DNA of 6,539 nt. Source: Leptospiraceae bacterium. GTDB lineage: Bacteria; Spirochaetota; Leptospiria; Leptospirales; Leptospiraceae. This document shows positions 1-5,023 of this stretch, piece by piece. The notes under the pieces are model-generated. The model was not told the origin of the DNA and ran no database searches. It saw only the letters and a program-made list of their open reading frames with translations. The stretch's first letter is position 1; each line of letters opens with the position of its first letter. The stretch spans positions 1-6,539 of the forward strand of contig JAIXRB010000039.1 of the NCBI GenBank assembly GCA_027485405.1. The letters are read 5' to 3'. The position numbers were made by a program, and so were the translations under genes.

Positions 1-1086
1 GTCCATTTCATCCAAAGCTTCATCGAACTTTTCAATGGGGATTAGGCGGATGTTTGGCTTTTTTCCAAAAATCTCCAATGCCTCAGGAGTGAAGCTCTCG
101 GCGATCACTCCTTCTACAAAATTCTCGGTCACTGCTTTTGCGACTTCGGCGTCCACAGCCCCGTGGATTCCAATGATGCCACCAAATGCCGAGATTGGGT
201 CTGTTCTCTTTGCCAATTCGAAAGACTCCAGCACTGTCTCTCCAAAGGCTATGCCACAAGGGTTGAGGTGCTTGACAATGCTCACTGCATTTTTAGGCAA
301 TAGAGATGCTACGTGAAAGGCGGCATCAAAATCTAACATGTTGTTAAATGAGAGCTCTTTCCCTTGCAAAGCAGAGAATTGAGACTTTGTAAACACAGGC
401 TCATAGAAAGCCGCTTCTTGGTGTGGGTTTTCTCCATAGCGGAGTTTTTGTTTCTTTGTGAAACCCAAAGTGATTTTTTCTGGGAAGGTGTCTTCTAGCT
501 TTTTTTGAAAGTAGGTAGCAATTGCGGAATCATAGAAAGCGGTTTCTGAGAAAACCTTAGACGCCATACGGAAGGCAAGCTCTGGGGAGACTTTGCCCCC
601 ATTTTTTTCCCATTCAACTTGGAAGGATTCATAGTCCTTTGGGTCGGAGAGAACGACTACATTTTTATGGTTTTTTGCCGCAGAACGTAACATAGATGGG
701 CCACCGATGTCTATGTTTTCTACCGCGTCTTCTAATGTGGCACCAGGTTTAGAAACTGCTTTTACAAATGGATACAAGTTTACAACAACAAGCTGGATTG
801 GCTCGATCTTGTTTTGTTCCATTTGGGATTTGTGGTTTGCGTTTTGAACATCTCCCAAAAGTCCTCCATGGATTTTTGGGTGGAGGGTTTTTACTCTTCC
901 GTCCAAGATTTCTGGAAAGCCTGTGAACTCAGAAACTTGTTTTACAGCTATGCCTTTTTGCTTGAGAAGATCGAAGGTGCCGCCTGTAGAAAGGATCTCT
1001 ACCCCATTTTTGGCAAGAAACTGTGCGAATGGCTCTATGCCAGTTTTGTCTGAGACGGATATAAGTGCACGTTTGATTGTGATCAT
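1..1086 (-). CDS. purH: Bifunctional AICAR formyltransferase / IMP cyclohydrolase PurH (3' end outside window)
   Basis: PurH catalyses the last two steps of de novo IMP synthesis in the cytoplasm: formylation of AICAR with 10-formyltetrahydrofolate, then ring closure to IMP. The first 362 codons are present; the family is usually about 510-530 residues, so roughly the last 150 are beyond the left edge. The N-terminal cyclohydrolase (MGS-like) domain shows STGGT (33-37), GRVKTLHPKIHGG (63-75), VNLYPF (around Tyr105) and ENIDIGGPSMLRSAAKN (123-139). Tyr105, Asp126 and Lys138 match the cyclohydrolase active-site residues known in the family. The transformylase part shows RYGENPHQ (216-223), KELSFNNMLDFDAA (243-256) and the Lys272-His273 pair in KHLNPCG, the catalytic motif. 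The ATG at 1086 overlaps the purN stop as ATGA, implying coupled translation. No internal damage is seen. Confidence 0.97.
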   Translation of the reverse strand, partial: MITIKRALISVSDKTGIEPFAQFLAKNGVEILSTGGTFDLLKQKGIAVKQVSEFTGFPEILDGRVKTLHPKIHGGLLGDVQNANHKSQMEQNKIEPIQLVVVNLYPFVKAVSKPGATLEDAVENIDIGGPSMLRSAAKNHKNVVVLSDPKDYESFQVEWEKNGGKVSPELAFRMASKVFSETAFYDSAIATYFQKKLEDTFPEKITLGFTKKQKLRYGENPHQEAAFYEPVFTKSQFSALQGKELSFNNMLDFDAAFHVASLLPKNAVSIVKHLNPCGIAFGETVLESFELAKRTDPISAFGGIIGIHGAVDAEVAKAVTENFVEGVIAESFTPEALEIFGKKPNIRLIPIEKFDEALDEMD

Positions 1087-1724
1087 TTTTTTATTAAAAC
1101 CTTTCTACCTGTAATTGTTAATTTATCTTCACAAAAATACTGTACGGCGAGACAAAGAAGTTTATGCTCTTCTTTTAAGATTCTCACAGAAAGTTCTTTT
1201 TCTGTCATATCATCCGAAATTTCAATAGCTTTTTGAAGAACGATGGGTCCAGTATCCACACCTTCTTCCACGAAGTGAATGGTGCAACCAGTTACTTTGG
1301 CCCCATAGTCCAAGGCTTGCTTTTGTGCCGACAGCCCTGGAAAAGATGGGAGCAGAGAAGGGTGGACATTTAGAATTTTTCCTGGGAATGCGTTCACGAA
1401 GTCTGAGTTCAAAATTCTCATGTAACCACATGCCACGATGAGATCAGGATTTTTTTTTAGAACCGCATCCAGTAATTCCCTATGGTAGTCTTTCTTTACT
1501 GGATAGCTTGCAAAGGGGAAAGTCTGCGTGGGGATTTGGAACTTTTTCGCTATTTCAAGAGCTCCAGCCTTTGGGTTGTCCGAAAAAAGCCCAATTCCAG
1601 TGCCAAAACTAGGGTTTTTGTTTAGAAAGGAGGCAACTGCTTCGAAATTGGAACCCCTTCCTGAGGCTAGGAAAAGGATATTTTTCGGTTTCTTTTTCGA
1701 GAAACCCAACCTGAATGGATGCAT
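1083..1724 (-). CDS. purN: Phosphoribosylglycinamide formyltransferase PurN (GART)
   Basis: PurN transfers the formyl group of 10-formyltetrahydrofolate to glycinamide ribonucleotide, the third step of purine synthesis. The 213-residue protein has the phosphate-binding loop SGRGSNF (21-27), then ILNVHPSLLPSFPG (117-130) and HFVEEGVDTGPIVLQ (150-164). Asn119, His121 and Asp157 occupy the positions of the catalytic Asn-His-Asp triad of the family. The ATG at 1724 is preceded by AGG with a 6-base gap. This start gives about 13 residues (with KKKPK) before the first beta strand, a little longer than usual, and no alternative start codon lies closer to the strand. It is the first gene of a purN-purH operon and diverges from fliS. 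Having the two folate-dependent transformylases side by side makes metabolic sense. Confidence 0.97.
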   Translation of the reverse strand: MHPFRLGFSKKKPKNILFLASGRGSNFEAVASFLNKNPSFGTGIGLFSDNPKAGALEIAKKFQIPTQTFPFASYPVKKDYHRELLDAVLKKNPDLIVACGYMRILNSDFVNAFPGKILNVHPSLLPSFPGLSAQKQALDYGAKVTGCTIHFVEEGVDTGPIVLQKAIEISDDMTEKELSVRILKEEHKLLCLAVQYFCEDKLTITGRKVLIKK

Positions 1725-1733
1725 ACCTGACCT

Positions 1734-1752
1734 AAGAATTCTTCCCTAAGGG
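1734..1752. promoter_or_regulatory. Two abutting palindromes in the purN leader / purN-fliS divergent region
   Basis: A perfect 10-base palindrome AAGAATTCTT (1734-1743) directly adjoins the 9-base palindrome CCCTAAGGG (1744-1752, central base unpaired). The hexamer CCTAAG is repeated at 1731-1736 and 1745-1750. The block ends at the AGG ribosome-binding element of purN. It could be an operator for one or both divergent genes or a weak structure in the purN leader. I find no convincing -35/-10 pair for either gene here, so the role is speculative. Confidence 0.25.
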
Positions 1753-1791
1753 CATTAAGCAAGGAGTCTTTTTGGTCGAATTAGAATCTAC

Positions 1792-1796
1792 AGGAG
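1792..1796 (+). promoter_or_regulatory. fliS ribosome binding site
   Basis: AGGAG lies 6 bases upstream of the fliS ATG at 1803. It is a near-ideal Shine-Dalgarno sequence and fixes the start. Confidence 0.8.
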
Positions 1797-1802
1797 AAAA
1801 AA

Positions 1803-2249
1803 ATGTCACTCGCTCGGAAGACAGCTTATTCAGGCTATAATGAATACAAAGTGAATGAGATTTCCACTGTTAGCCAAGTAAAGCTGATTGTGATGCTATT
1901 CGATGGTGCAGTTCGGTTCTTAGGGATTGCCATGGAAAACATGACTCCTAGAAAATATGATGTGGTAAACCAGAACATCATTAAGGCTCAAGACATTGTC
2001 ACGGAACTTTTGCTATCCTTAAACATGGAAGAAGGAAAGGAAGTGGCAAACAATCTGATGTCCATTTATATTTATCTAAAAAAGCGCCTTTTAGAAGCAA
2101 ACATGAAAAAGGATAAAAAGATCTTAGAGGAATGCACAAAGATTCTCAAAGAACTCAAATCTTCCTGGGAAGAGATGGAAAAGAAAGAACCTAGCAATCA
2201 AATCCCGCAAGCACCTAGAACATCCACAGGTTTTTCAATCAAAGGTTAG
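1803..2249 (+). CDS. fliS: Flagellar export chaperone FliS
   Basis: FliS is a small cytoplasmic helical chaperone that binds the C terminus of flagellin and keeps it unfolded for the flagellar type III export gate. In spirochaetes the filament is periplasmic. The 148-residue product has the family signature near the N terminus: a Tyr-rich start (AYSGYNEYKVNEI, 8-20), then the helix SQVKLIVMLFDGAVRFLGIAM (24-44, compare the usual LilmLydgairfl). Further amphipathic helices lie at about 52-75 (NQNIIKAQDIVTELLLSLN) and 78-125, with the IYIYLKKRLLEANMKKD segment. A Pro/Ser/Thr-rich, probably disordered tail follows from about 129. Length is slightly above the usual 120-135 residues because of this tail. 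It is the first gene of a three-gene plus-strand cluster, with a strong ribosome binding site. Confidence 0.93.
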   Translation: MSLARKTAYSGYNEYKVNEISTVSQVKLIVMLFDGAVRFLGIAMENMTPRKYDVVNQNIIKAQDIVTELLLSLNMEEGKEVANNLMSIYIYLKKRLLEANMKKDKKILEECTKILKELKSSWEEMEKKEPSNQIPQAPRTSTGFSIKG

Positions 2250-2258
2250 TCATTTAGA

Positions 2259-2669
2259 ATGAAAAAAGAGACTTCTCAAAACCAGTTTTATTTTCAAAAA
2301 GCAAACCTTTTGAAGAAACTCATTGTAAACCTTAAGAAAGAAGATGAGGTGCTAAGTTACGGAGACTCAAACAAAGCGGTTGAGATCGAATTTAAGAACG
2401 AAGCGATCCTCAAAGACTTAGAGGACTTAGACCGCAAAGCTCTGCAGTGGACTGATTCCGCAGTGCCTTCTGCCGAAGAAATCATGACATCAGAATGGGT
2501 GTTTTCTTTGTTGGATGAGGCCCGTCAGATTCAAAAAACTGTGCAGGCAAAACTAACGAAAGCTATGGATGAAGCCAAGTCGGAATACCTAGAAGTAAAA
2601 GTAAAGAGACAACTCAAAACCCACTTACTTCAAAATTCTAATCTATCTTGGACAAAGAATTACTGTTAG
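2259..2669 (+). CDS. Small helical protein, possible FliT/FlgN-like flagellar chaperone
   Basis: I cannot name this 136-residue protein with certainty. It is predicted cytoplasmic: no signal peptide or membrane segment, many Lys and Glu residues, and two long helical stretches. The first is roughly residues 12-62, containing LLKKLIVNLKKEDEVLSYGD and later LKDLEDLDRKAL; the second is roughly 79-125. The spacing of Leu, a Glu and then GD followed by a second Leu/Lys helix resembles FlgN/FliT-type export chaperones, and the gene begins 9 bases after fliS, where such chaperones often sit. That resemblance is inference from pattern and context, not a recognised domain. No good Shine-Dalgarno is present: AAAGG lies 13 bases before the ATG, inside the end of fliS, so translation may depend on coupling to fliS. 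Its 3' end overlaps the next gene by 22 bases. Confidence 0.75.
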   Translation: MKKETSQNQFYFQKANLLKKLIVNLKKEDEVLSYGDSNKAVEIEFKNEAILKDLEDLDRKALQWTDSAVPSAEEIMTSEWVFSLLDEARQIQKTVQAKLTKAMDEAKSEYLEVKVKRQLKTHLLQNSNLSWTKNYC

Positions 2670-3166
2670 AAGAGGCATTTGCCTTTTTTTCCCTCTCTCC
2701 GGAATCCTCCCCCGAATCAATCAAAGAACGCTACCATGCTTTGGCTAAAAAATACCATCCTGATTCAGGGGAGTTTACCTCTCCTGTTTTATTTCAAGAG
2801 TTGCAAAGATACCACGAAATCCTTTTGGAATGGCAGGCTGTCGGGCTTTCGGTTTCAAATTCTCAAAGTAAAAATTCTAATGAGCGCTCTGAAAAAAAGA
2901 AAGATTCCAGCGATTCAAAAGCAGTGTTCTCAAAGTACAAAGCGGCTAAAGAACTGGAAACAAATGCGATTTTAAGATACTATGAGAGAACTAAAAATCA
3001 ACCTTTGATTTTAAAAGGGGAAGAAAACCCTGCTTTGTTAGAACTTAGAAAAGAGTTGTTGCCGGTTAGAAAAGAGCTGGAAGAGATTGCGATTCAAAAA
3101 CCGCCTAGCATCTGGTCTAAAGATGCTAGGGATTCATTAAAGAGAATTTCTGTTTGGTGGGATTAG
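2648..3166 (+). CDS. J-domain (DnaJ-like) protein
   Basis: This 172-residue cytoplasmic protein has an N-terminal J domain, residues about 8-66: AFAFFSLSPESSPESIKERYHALAKKYHPDSG with the invariant HPD at 37-39, followed by the helix PVLFQELQRYHEILLEW. J domains stimulate Hsp70 (DnaK) ATPase activity. There is no Gly/Phe linker, zinc-finger or substrate-binding DnaJ domain. Instead there is a Ser/Asn/Lys-rich linker (about 69-92) and a charged helical tail with ENPALLELRKELLPVRKELEEIA. It is therefore a specialised J protein, not the general DnaJ. The start is TTG at 2648: the in-frame codon TAA at 2639-2641 blocks anything further upstream, and a later start would cut into the J domain. It overlaps the preceding gene by 22 bases, so it is probably co-translated with the fliS cluster. 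A flagellar role is inferred from context only. Confidence 0.85.
   Translation: MDKELLLEEAFAFFSLSPESSPESIKERYHALAKKYHPDSGEFTSPVLFQELQRYHEILLEWQAVGLSVSNSQSKNSNERSEKKKDSSDSKAVFSKYKAAKELETNAILRYYERTKNQPLILKGEENPALLELRKELLPVRKELEEIAIQKPPSIWSKDARDSLKRISVWWD
3096..3130 (-). terminator. Intrinsic terminator for the YceI gene, embedded in the convergent J-domain gene
   Basis: There is a perfect 10-base-pair inverted repeat, CCTAGCATCT (3104-3113) and AGATGCTAGG (3121-3130), with a 7-base loop. Read on the minus strand, the hairpin is followed by CGG and then five T residues. On the plus strand the sequence after the stem has no T run. The hairpin sits about 33 bases past the YceI stop codon, so it fits a terminator for that gene, although it lies in codons of the J-domain gene. 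The U tract is short, so efficiency is uncertain. Confidence 0.6.
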
Positions 3167-3786
3167 ATTTTTGTTACTAGGTCAAAGTCTAGAATGATTT
3201 CATCATTGATCAAATCATCTGGCATACCTTTGTAAACGATACCCCATTGTTGTCTGTTGATAGTGGCAGTTCCTTTTGCCGAAACTGGTTTTCCATCAGC
3301 AAATACAATTGCTACTGGGAAAGAAATTCCTTTTGAGATTCCTTTGAGTGTTAGATTTCCTCGAGCTTCCAGTCCACCTTTGTCGTCAGCTGTGATAGAA
3401 GCGATTTCAAAGAAACCTTCTGGGAATTTTCCAACTTCAAAAAAATCTGTGTCTTTTAAATGACCTTCTAGTTTGGCTTTGTAAGGAGTTCCTTCCAAGT
3501 CGATATTGACAATAGAAGGTAGATCGATAACAATAGATCCGCCAGTTACTGAATCGCCTTTTGCATTCACAGAACCACTTTTTAGTTTCACAGTTCCATT
3601 GTGTTTTCCGGTAACTTTAGAAGCCGTCCATTTGATTATGGATTTTTCTGTATCGATTGAGAAAGCAGAACCAGAAGCGGCAGAGATTGGGTAAGTGTCT
3701 CCTGCGAGTTCTGCGGCCTTTGGCTTGCACTGGGTTAGGATGAAAAGGAAAGCAAGGAGCGTTCCTAGGGTCATTCTTAGTTTCAT
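3163..3786 (-). CDS. YceI-family lipid-binding lipoprotein
   Basis: YceI proteins are lipocalin-like beta barrels that bind isoprenoid or other amphiphilic chains in the periplasm. The 207-residue precursor has a signal peptide (MKLRMTLGTLLAFLFILTQC) ending in a spirochaete-type lipobox LTQC, so Cys20 is the predicted lipidated residue. The mature part matches the family: IKWTASKVTGKHNGTV (51-66), a run ending in HLKDTDFFEVGKFPEGFFEI (109-128), GNLTLKGISKGISFPV (143-158) and NRQQWGI (177-183). Length is usual for the family with a lipoprotein leader. The start is supported by AGGAG 6 bases upstream of the ATG at 3786. The gene has its own promoter region and seems to be a single transcription unit, convergent with the J-domain gene; the two stop codons overlap by 4 bases. 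The ligand cannot be predicted. Confidence 0.93.
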   Translation of the reverse strand: MKLRMTLGTLLAFLFILTQCKPKAAELAGDTYPISAASGSAFSIDTEKSIIKWTASKVTGKHNGTVKLKSGSVNAKGDSVTGGSIVIDLPSIVNIDLEGTPYKAKLEGHLKDTDFFEVGKFPEGFFEIASITADDKGGLEARGNLTLKGISKGISFPVAIVFADGKPVSAKGTATINRQQWGIVYKGMPDDLINDEIILDFDLVTKI

Positions 3787-3802
3787 GATGGTCTCCTGAA
3801 AT

Positions 3803-3820
3803 TAGTTTTAACTTAAACTA
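3803..3820. promoter_or_regulatory. Inverted repeat near the predicted YceI transcription start
   Basis: TAGTTT (3803-3808) and AAACTA (3815-3820) are perfect 6-base arms. Nested inside is the odd-centred palindrome TTTAACTTAAA (3807-3817). The block lies just downstream of the predicted start of transcription. As RNA the stem would be weak (mostly A-U), so a DNA-binding site is more likely than a hairpin. Chance is possible in AT-rich DNA. Confidence 0.25.
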
Positions 3821-3829
3821 TTTAATGTC

Positions 3830-3858
3830 ACTGTATTTCCCATGCCATTCTTTGCCAA
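3830..3858 (-). promoter_or_regulatory. Sigma70-type promoter of the YceI gene
   Basis: On the minus strand, TTGGCA (3853-3858, five of six matches to the -35 consensus) and TACAGT (3830-3835, four of six to the -10) are separated by 17 bases. Transcription would begin near 3823, giving a leader of about 37 bases with AGGAG at 3793-3797. The -35 box begins only 9 bases past the stop codon of the upstream lipoprotein gene. Confidence 0.45.
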
Positions 3859-3862
3859 GAAT
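3847..3862. promoter_or_regulatory. Inverted repeat over the YceI -35 box, operator candidate
   Basis: ATTCTT (3847-3852) and AAGAAT (3857-3862) form perfect 6-base arms around TGCC. The repeat covers the proposed -35 element. TGCCA also occurs twice with a 10-base period (3843-3847 and 3853-3857), about one helical turn. A repressor or activator site is plausible; the protein is unknown. Confidence 0.3.
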
Positions 3863-3867
3863 TTATT

Positions 3868-4344
3868 TTAAGGCAAAAGTAGAGAATTGGAGGGACCTGA
3901 GATTCGGATCGAATTTGAAGAGGTTTGGGGTTGGAGGGAAAGCCCCAAAGCCCGAATGACTATAAATTGACCCGAACTTACAGAGGTTCGAAATCGACAG
4001 GCGATCCCCGAAGCCACAGCGGTATCCGAAGCATCAATTTCAAAAACGTACTGCGTTGGTTGGACTGGGAGTGTGGTTAAGGTTCCTGCCGCAAGCGTAC
4101 AATCTGTTCCAGTGGCCAACGTGGCTGGGTTTCTTGCTTCACTTTCCGCACCCGATACAAAAAGTCGGTAGCCTTGGAATATAAGTTCAGGATTCGCGGC
4201 TCGAACAACTAAAGTGAAATTCGTAGTAGAAACCTTTGTCGCAGAAATCAAAATAGGTGGAGCTGTGACTGCAATAGAACTGCTGTAATTAGTACATTGA
4301 AGCAAGAAAAAAGGAAATAAAAAAACAAAATAGAAAGCTGGCAT
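3868..4344 (-). CDS. Putative lipoprotein of unknown function
   Basis: I do not recognise this protein. With the ATG at 4344 it has 158 residues and a very hydrophobic leader, MPAFYFVFLFPFFLLQC, ending in a possible lipobox LLQC (Cys17). The mature part is Ser/Thr/Ala-rich and appears to be all beta, with strands such as FTLVVRAA, GYRLFVSG, QYVFEIDA and QFIVIRALG. Cys82 and Cys116 could pair. The pattern recalls a fibronectin type III-like domain, but this is a guess. The leader lacks the usual Lys/Arg before the hydrophobic core. In-frame alternatives are the ATG at 4374 (168 residues) or TTG codons at 4401, 4425 and 4428 inside the end of the dedA-family gene. I prefer 4344 because it lies 4 bases past that gene's stop and gives a compact signal, but no good ribosome binding site precedes it. 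It is probably co-transcribed with the dedA-family gene. Confidence 0.7.
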   Translation of the reverse strand: MPAFYFVFLFPFFLLQCTNYSSSIAVTAPPILISATKVSTTNFTLVVRAANPELIFQGYRLFVSGAESEARNPATLATGTDCTLAAGTLTTLPVQPTQYVFEIDASDTAVASGIACRFRTSVSSGQFIVIRALGLSLQPQTSSNSIRISGPSNSLLLP

Positions 4345-4348
4345 ACAA

Positions 4349-4972
4349 CTAGGAAGATGCAGTAGACCTACCATTCCTTTTTTTCCAAAAGTAATAAGCA
4401 ATAAACAATACGATGGCAAAGGCAACAAGCCCTAAGATGATGGTTTGTCCTCTTCGCACCCATTGCATTAGCTCTTCAAAATTATGAGCCAAAAAATAAC
4501 CTAAGTAAACCCAAATGGGAACACTTATAAGAGCCGCAAAACCATCTGTTAGAACAAAGCGGGCAAAGGTGATTTGCCCAGAAGTTCCTGCTGTAAAGAA
4601 AATGGGCATTCGGAGCCCAGGCATAAATCGTCCAAAAAAGACCACCCATTTGCCGTGTTTTTTAAACTGTTCCTGCACCTTTTCGAATCGCTCAGGGTGG
4701 AGAACGGTTCGCAGAACGGGGAGTTTGAGTGCTCGCAATCCATACGTTTTGCCCAGCCAAAAAACAAAGCTATCACCAATGAGGACACCAGCCATTCCTA
4801 CCAGAAACATGAAATGGACGTTGGCATAGCCTCTGCCTGAAATAACGCCGCCCGCGGTAAGAGAGATGTCCTCTGGGACAGGAAGCCCAAACCCGCATAG
4901 GATAAGAATACCGAAAACGGCAAAATAGCCGTAATTAGTAAATAGGGAAACCAAAGCTGTTAAAAAGTCCAT
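4349..4972 (-). CDS. DedA-family inner membrane protein
   Basis: DedA (SNARE-associated/VTT) proteins are inner membrane transporters; characterised members include undecaprenyl-phosphate and phospholipid flippases, and others affect proton-motive force and drug tolerance. The 207-residue product is of normal length. It shows the family's re-entrant motif CGFGLPVPEDISLTAGG (26-42, acidic Glu34-Asp35), GVLIGDSFVFWLGKTYG (62-78) with Asp67, and the conserved basic loop FKKHGKWVVFFGRFMPGLR (103-121) with Arg115 and Arg121, followed by FFTAGTSG. Membrane segments lie at about 15-31, 53-77, 138-160 and 177-195, with a Lys/Arg-rich cytoplasmic tail. The N terminus fits the family, so the ATG at 4972 is likely right although no Shine-Dalgarno precedes it. 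The substrate cannot be assigned. The gene diverges from the dGTPase gene and is followed closely by a lipoprotein gene. Confidence 0.93.
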   Translation of the reverse strand: MDFLTALVSLFTNYGYFAVFGILILCGFGLPVPEDISLTAGGVISGRGYANVHFMFLVGMAGVLIGDSFVFWLGKTYGLRALKLPVLRTVLHPERFEKVQEQFKKHGKWVVFFGRFMPGLRMPIFFTAGTSGQITFARFVLTDGFAALISVPIWVYLGYFLAHNFEELMQWVRRGQTIILGLVAFAIVLFIAYYFWKKRNGRSTASS

Positions 4973-4987
4973 GGGCTGATTTATACT
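4960..4987 (+). promoter_or_regulatory. Candidate promoter of the dGTPase gene
   Basis: TATACT (4982-4987, five of six matches to the -10 consensus) lies 16 bases after TTAAAA (4960-4965, four of six to the -35). The -35 would lie within the first codons of the divergent dedA-family gene. Transcription would start near 4994, leaving a leader of about 30 bases that includes AAGGA at 5009-5013. Confidence 0.35.
4980..4985 (-). promoter_or_regulatory. Candidate -10 element of the dedA-family gene
   Basis: TATAAA on the minus strand ends 8 bases before the ATG at 4972. It overlaps the plus-strand TATACT by four bases. If used, transcription would begin at or within a few bases of the start codon. 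I see no convincing -35 at a 16-18 base distance. Confidence 0.3.
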
Positions 4988-5023
4988 GAATCCCTTGGCA
5001 AAGAGAAAAAGGAAAGAGAATAA

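Noticed and set aside
35..316. Plus-strand open frame of 93 codons
   Set aside because: It is antisense to purH, whose minus-strand translation shows conserved motifs throughout; no family resemblance or ribosome binding site.
814..1114. Two overlapping plus-strand open frames
   Set aside because: Both are antisense to the conserved cyclohydrolase domain of purH and the end of purN, and resemble no protein family.
3194..3218. ATGATTT/AAATCAT inverted repeat, considered as a terminator for the plus-strand fliS cluster
   Set aside because: AT-rich 7-bp stem with an 11-base loop and no T run after it; it encodes YceI residues. No plus-strand terminator is evident here.
3924..3949. TTTGGGG/CCCCAAA 7-bp inverted repeat with a 12-base loop
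   Set aside because: It lies within the lipoprotein coding sequence with no adjacent T tract on either strand; probably chance.
4345..4428. N-terminal extension of the lipoprotein gene up to TTG at 4428
   Set aside because: It would overlap the dedA-family gene by 80 bases and place about 28 extra residues before the hydrophobic leader, which no longer resembles a signal peptide. Kept only as an alternative.
4515..4840. Plus- and minus-strand open frames inside the dedA-family gene
   Set aside because: They are alternate frames of a well-conserved membrane protein; rich in Arg/Lys/Pro/Ser without domain features.
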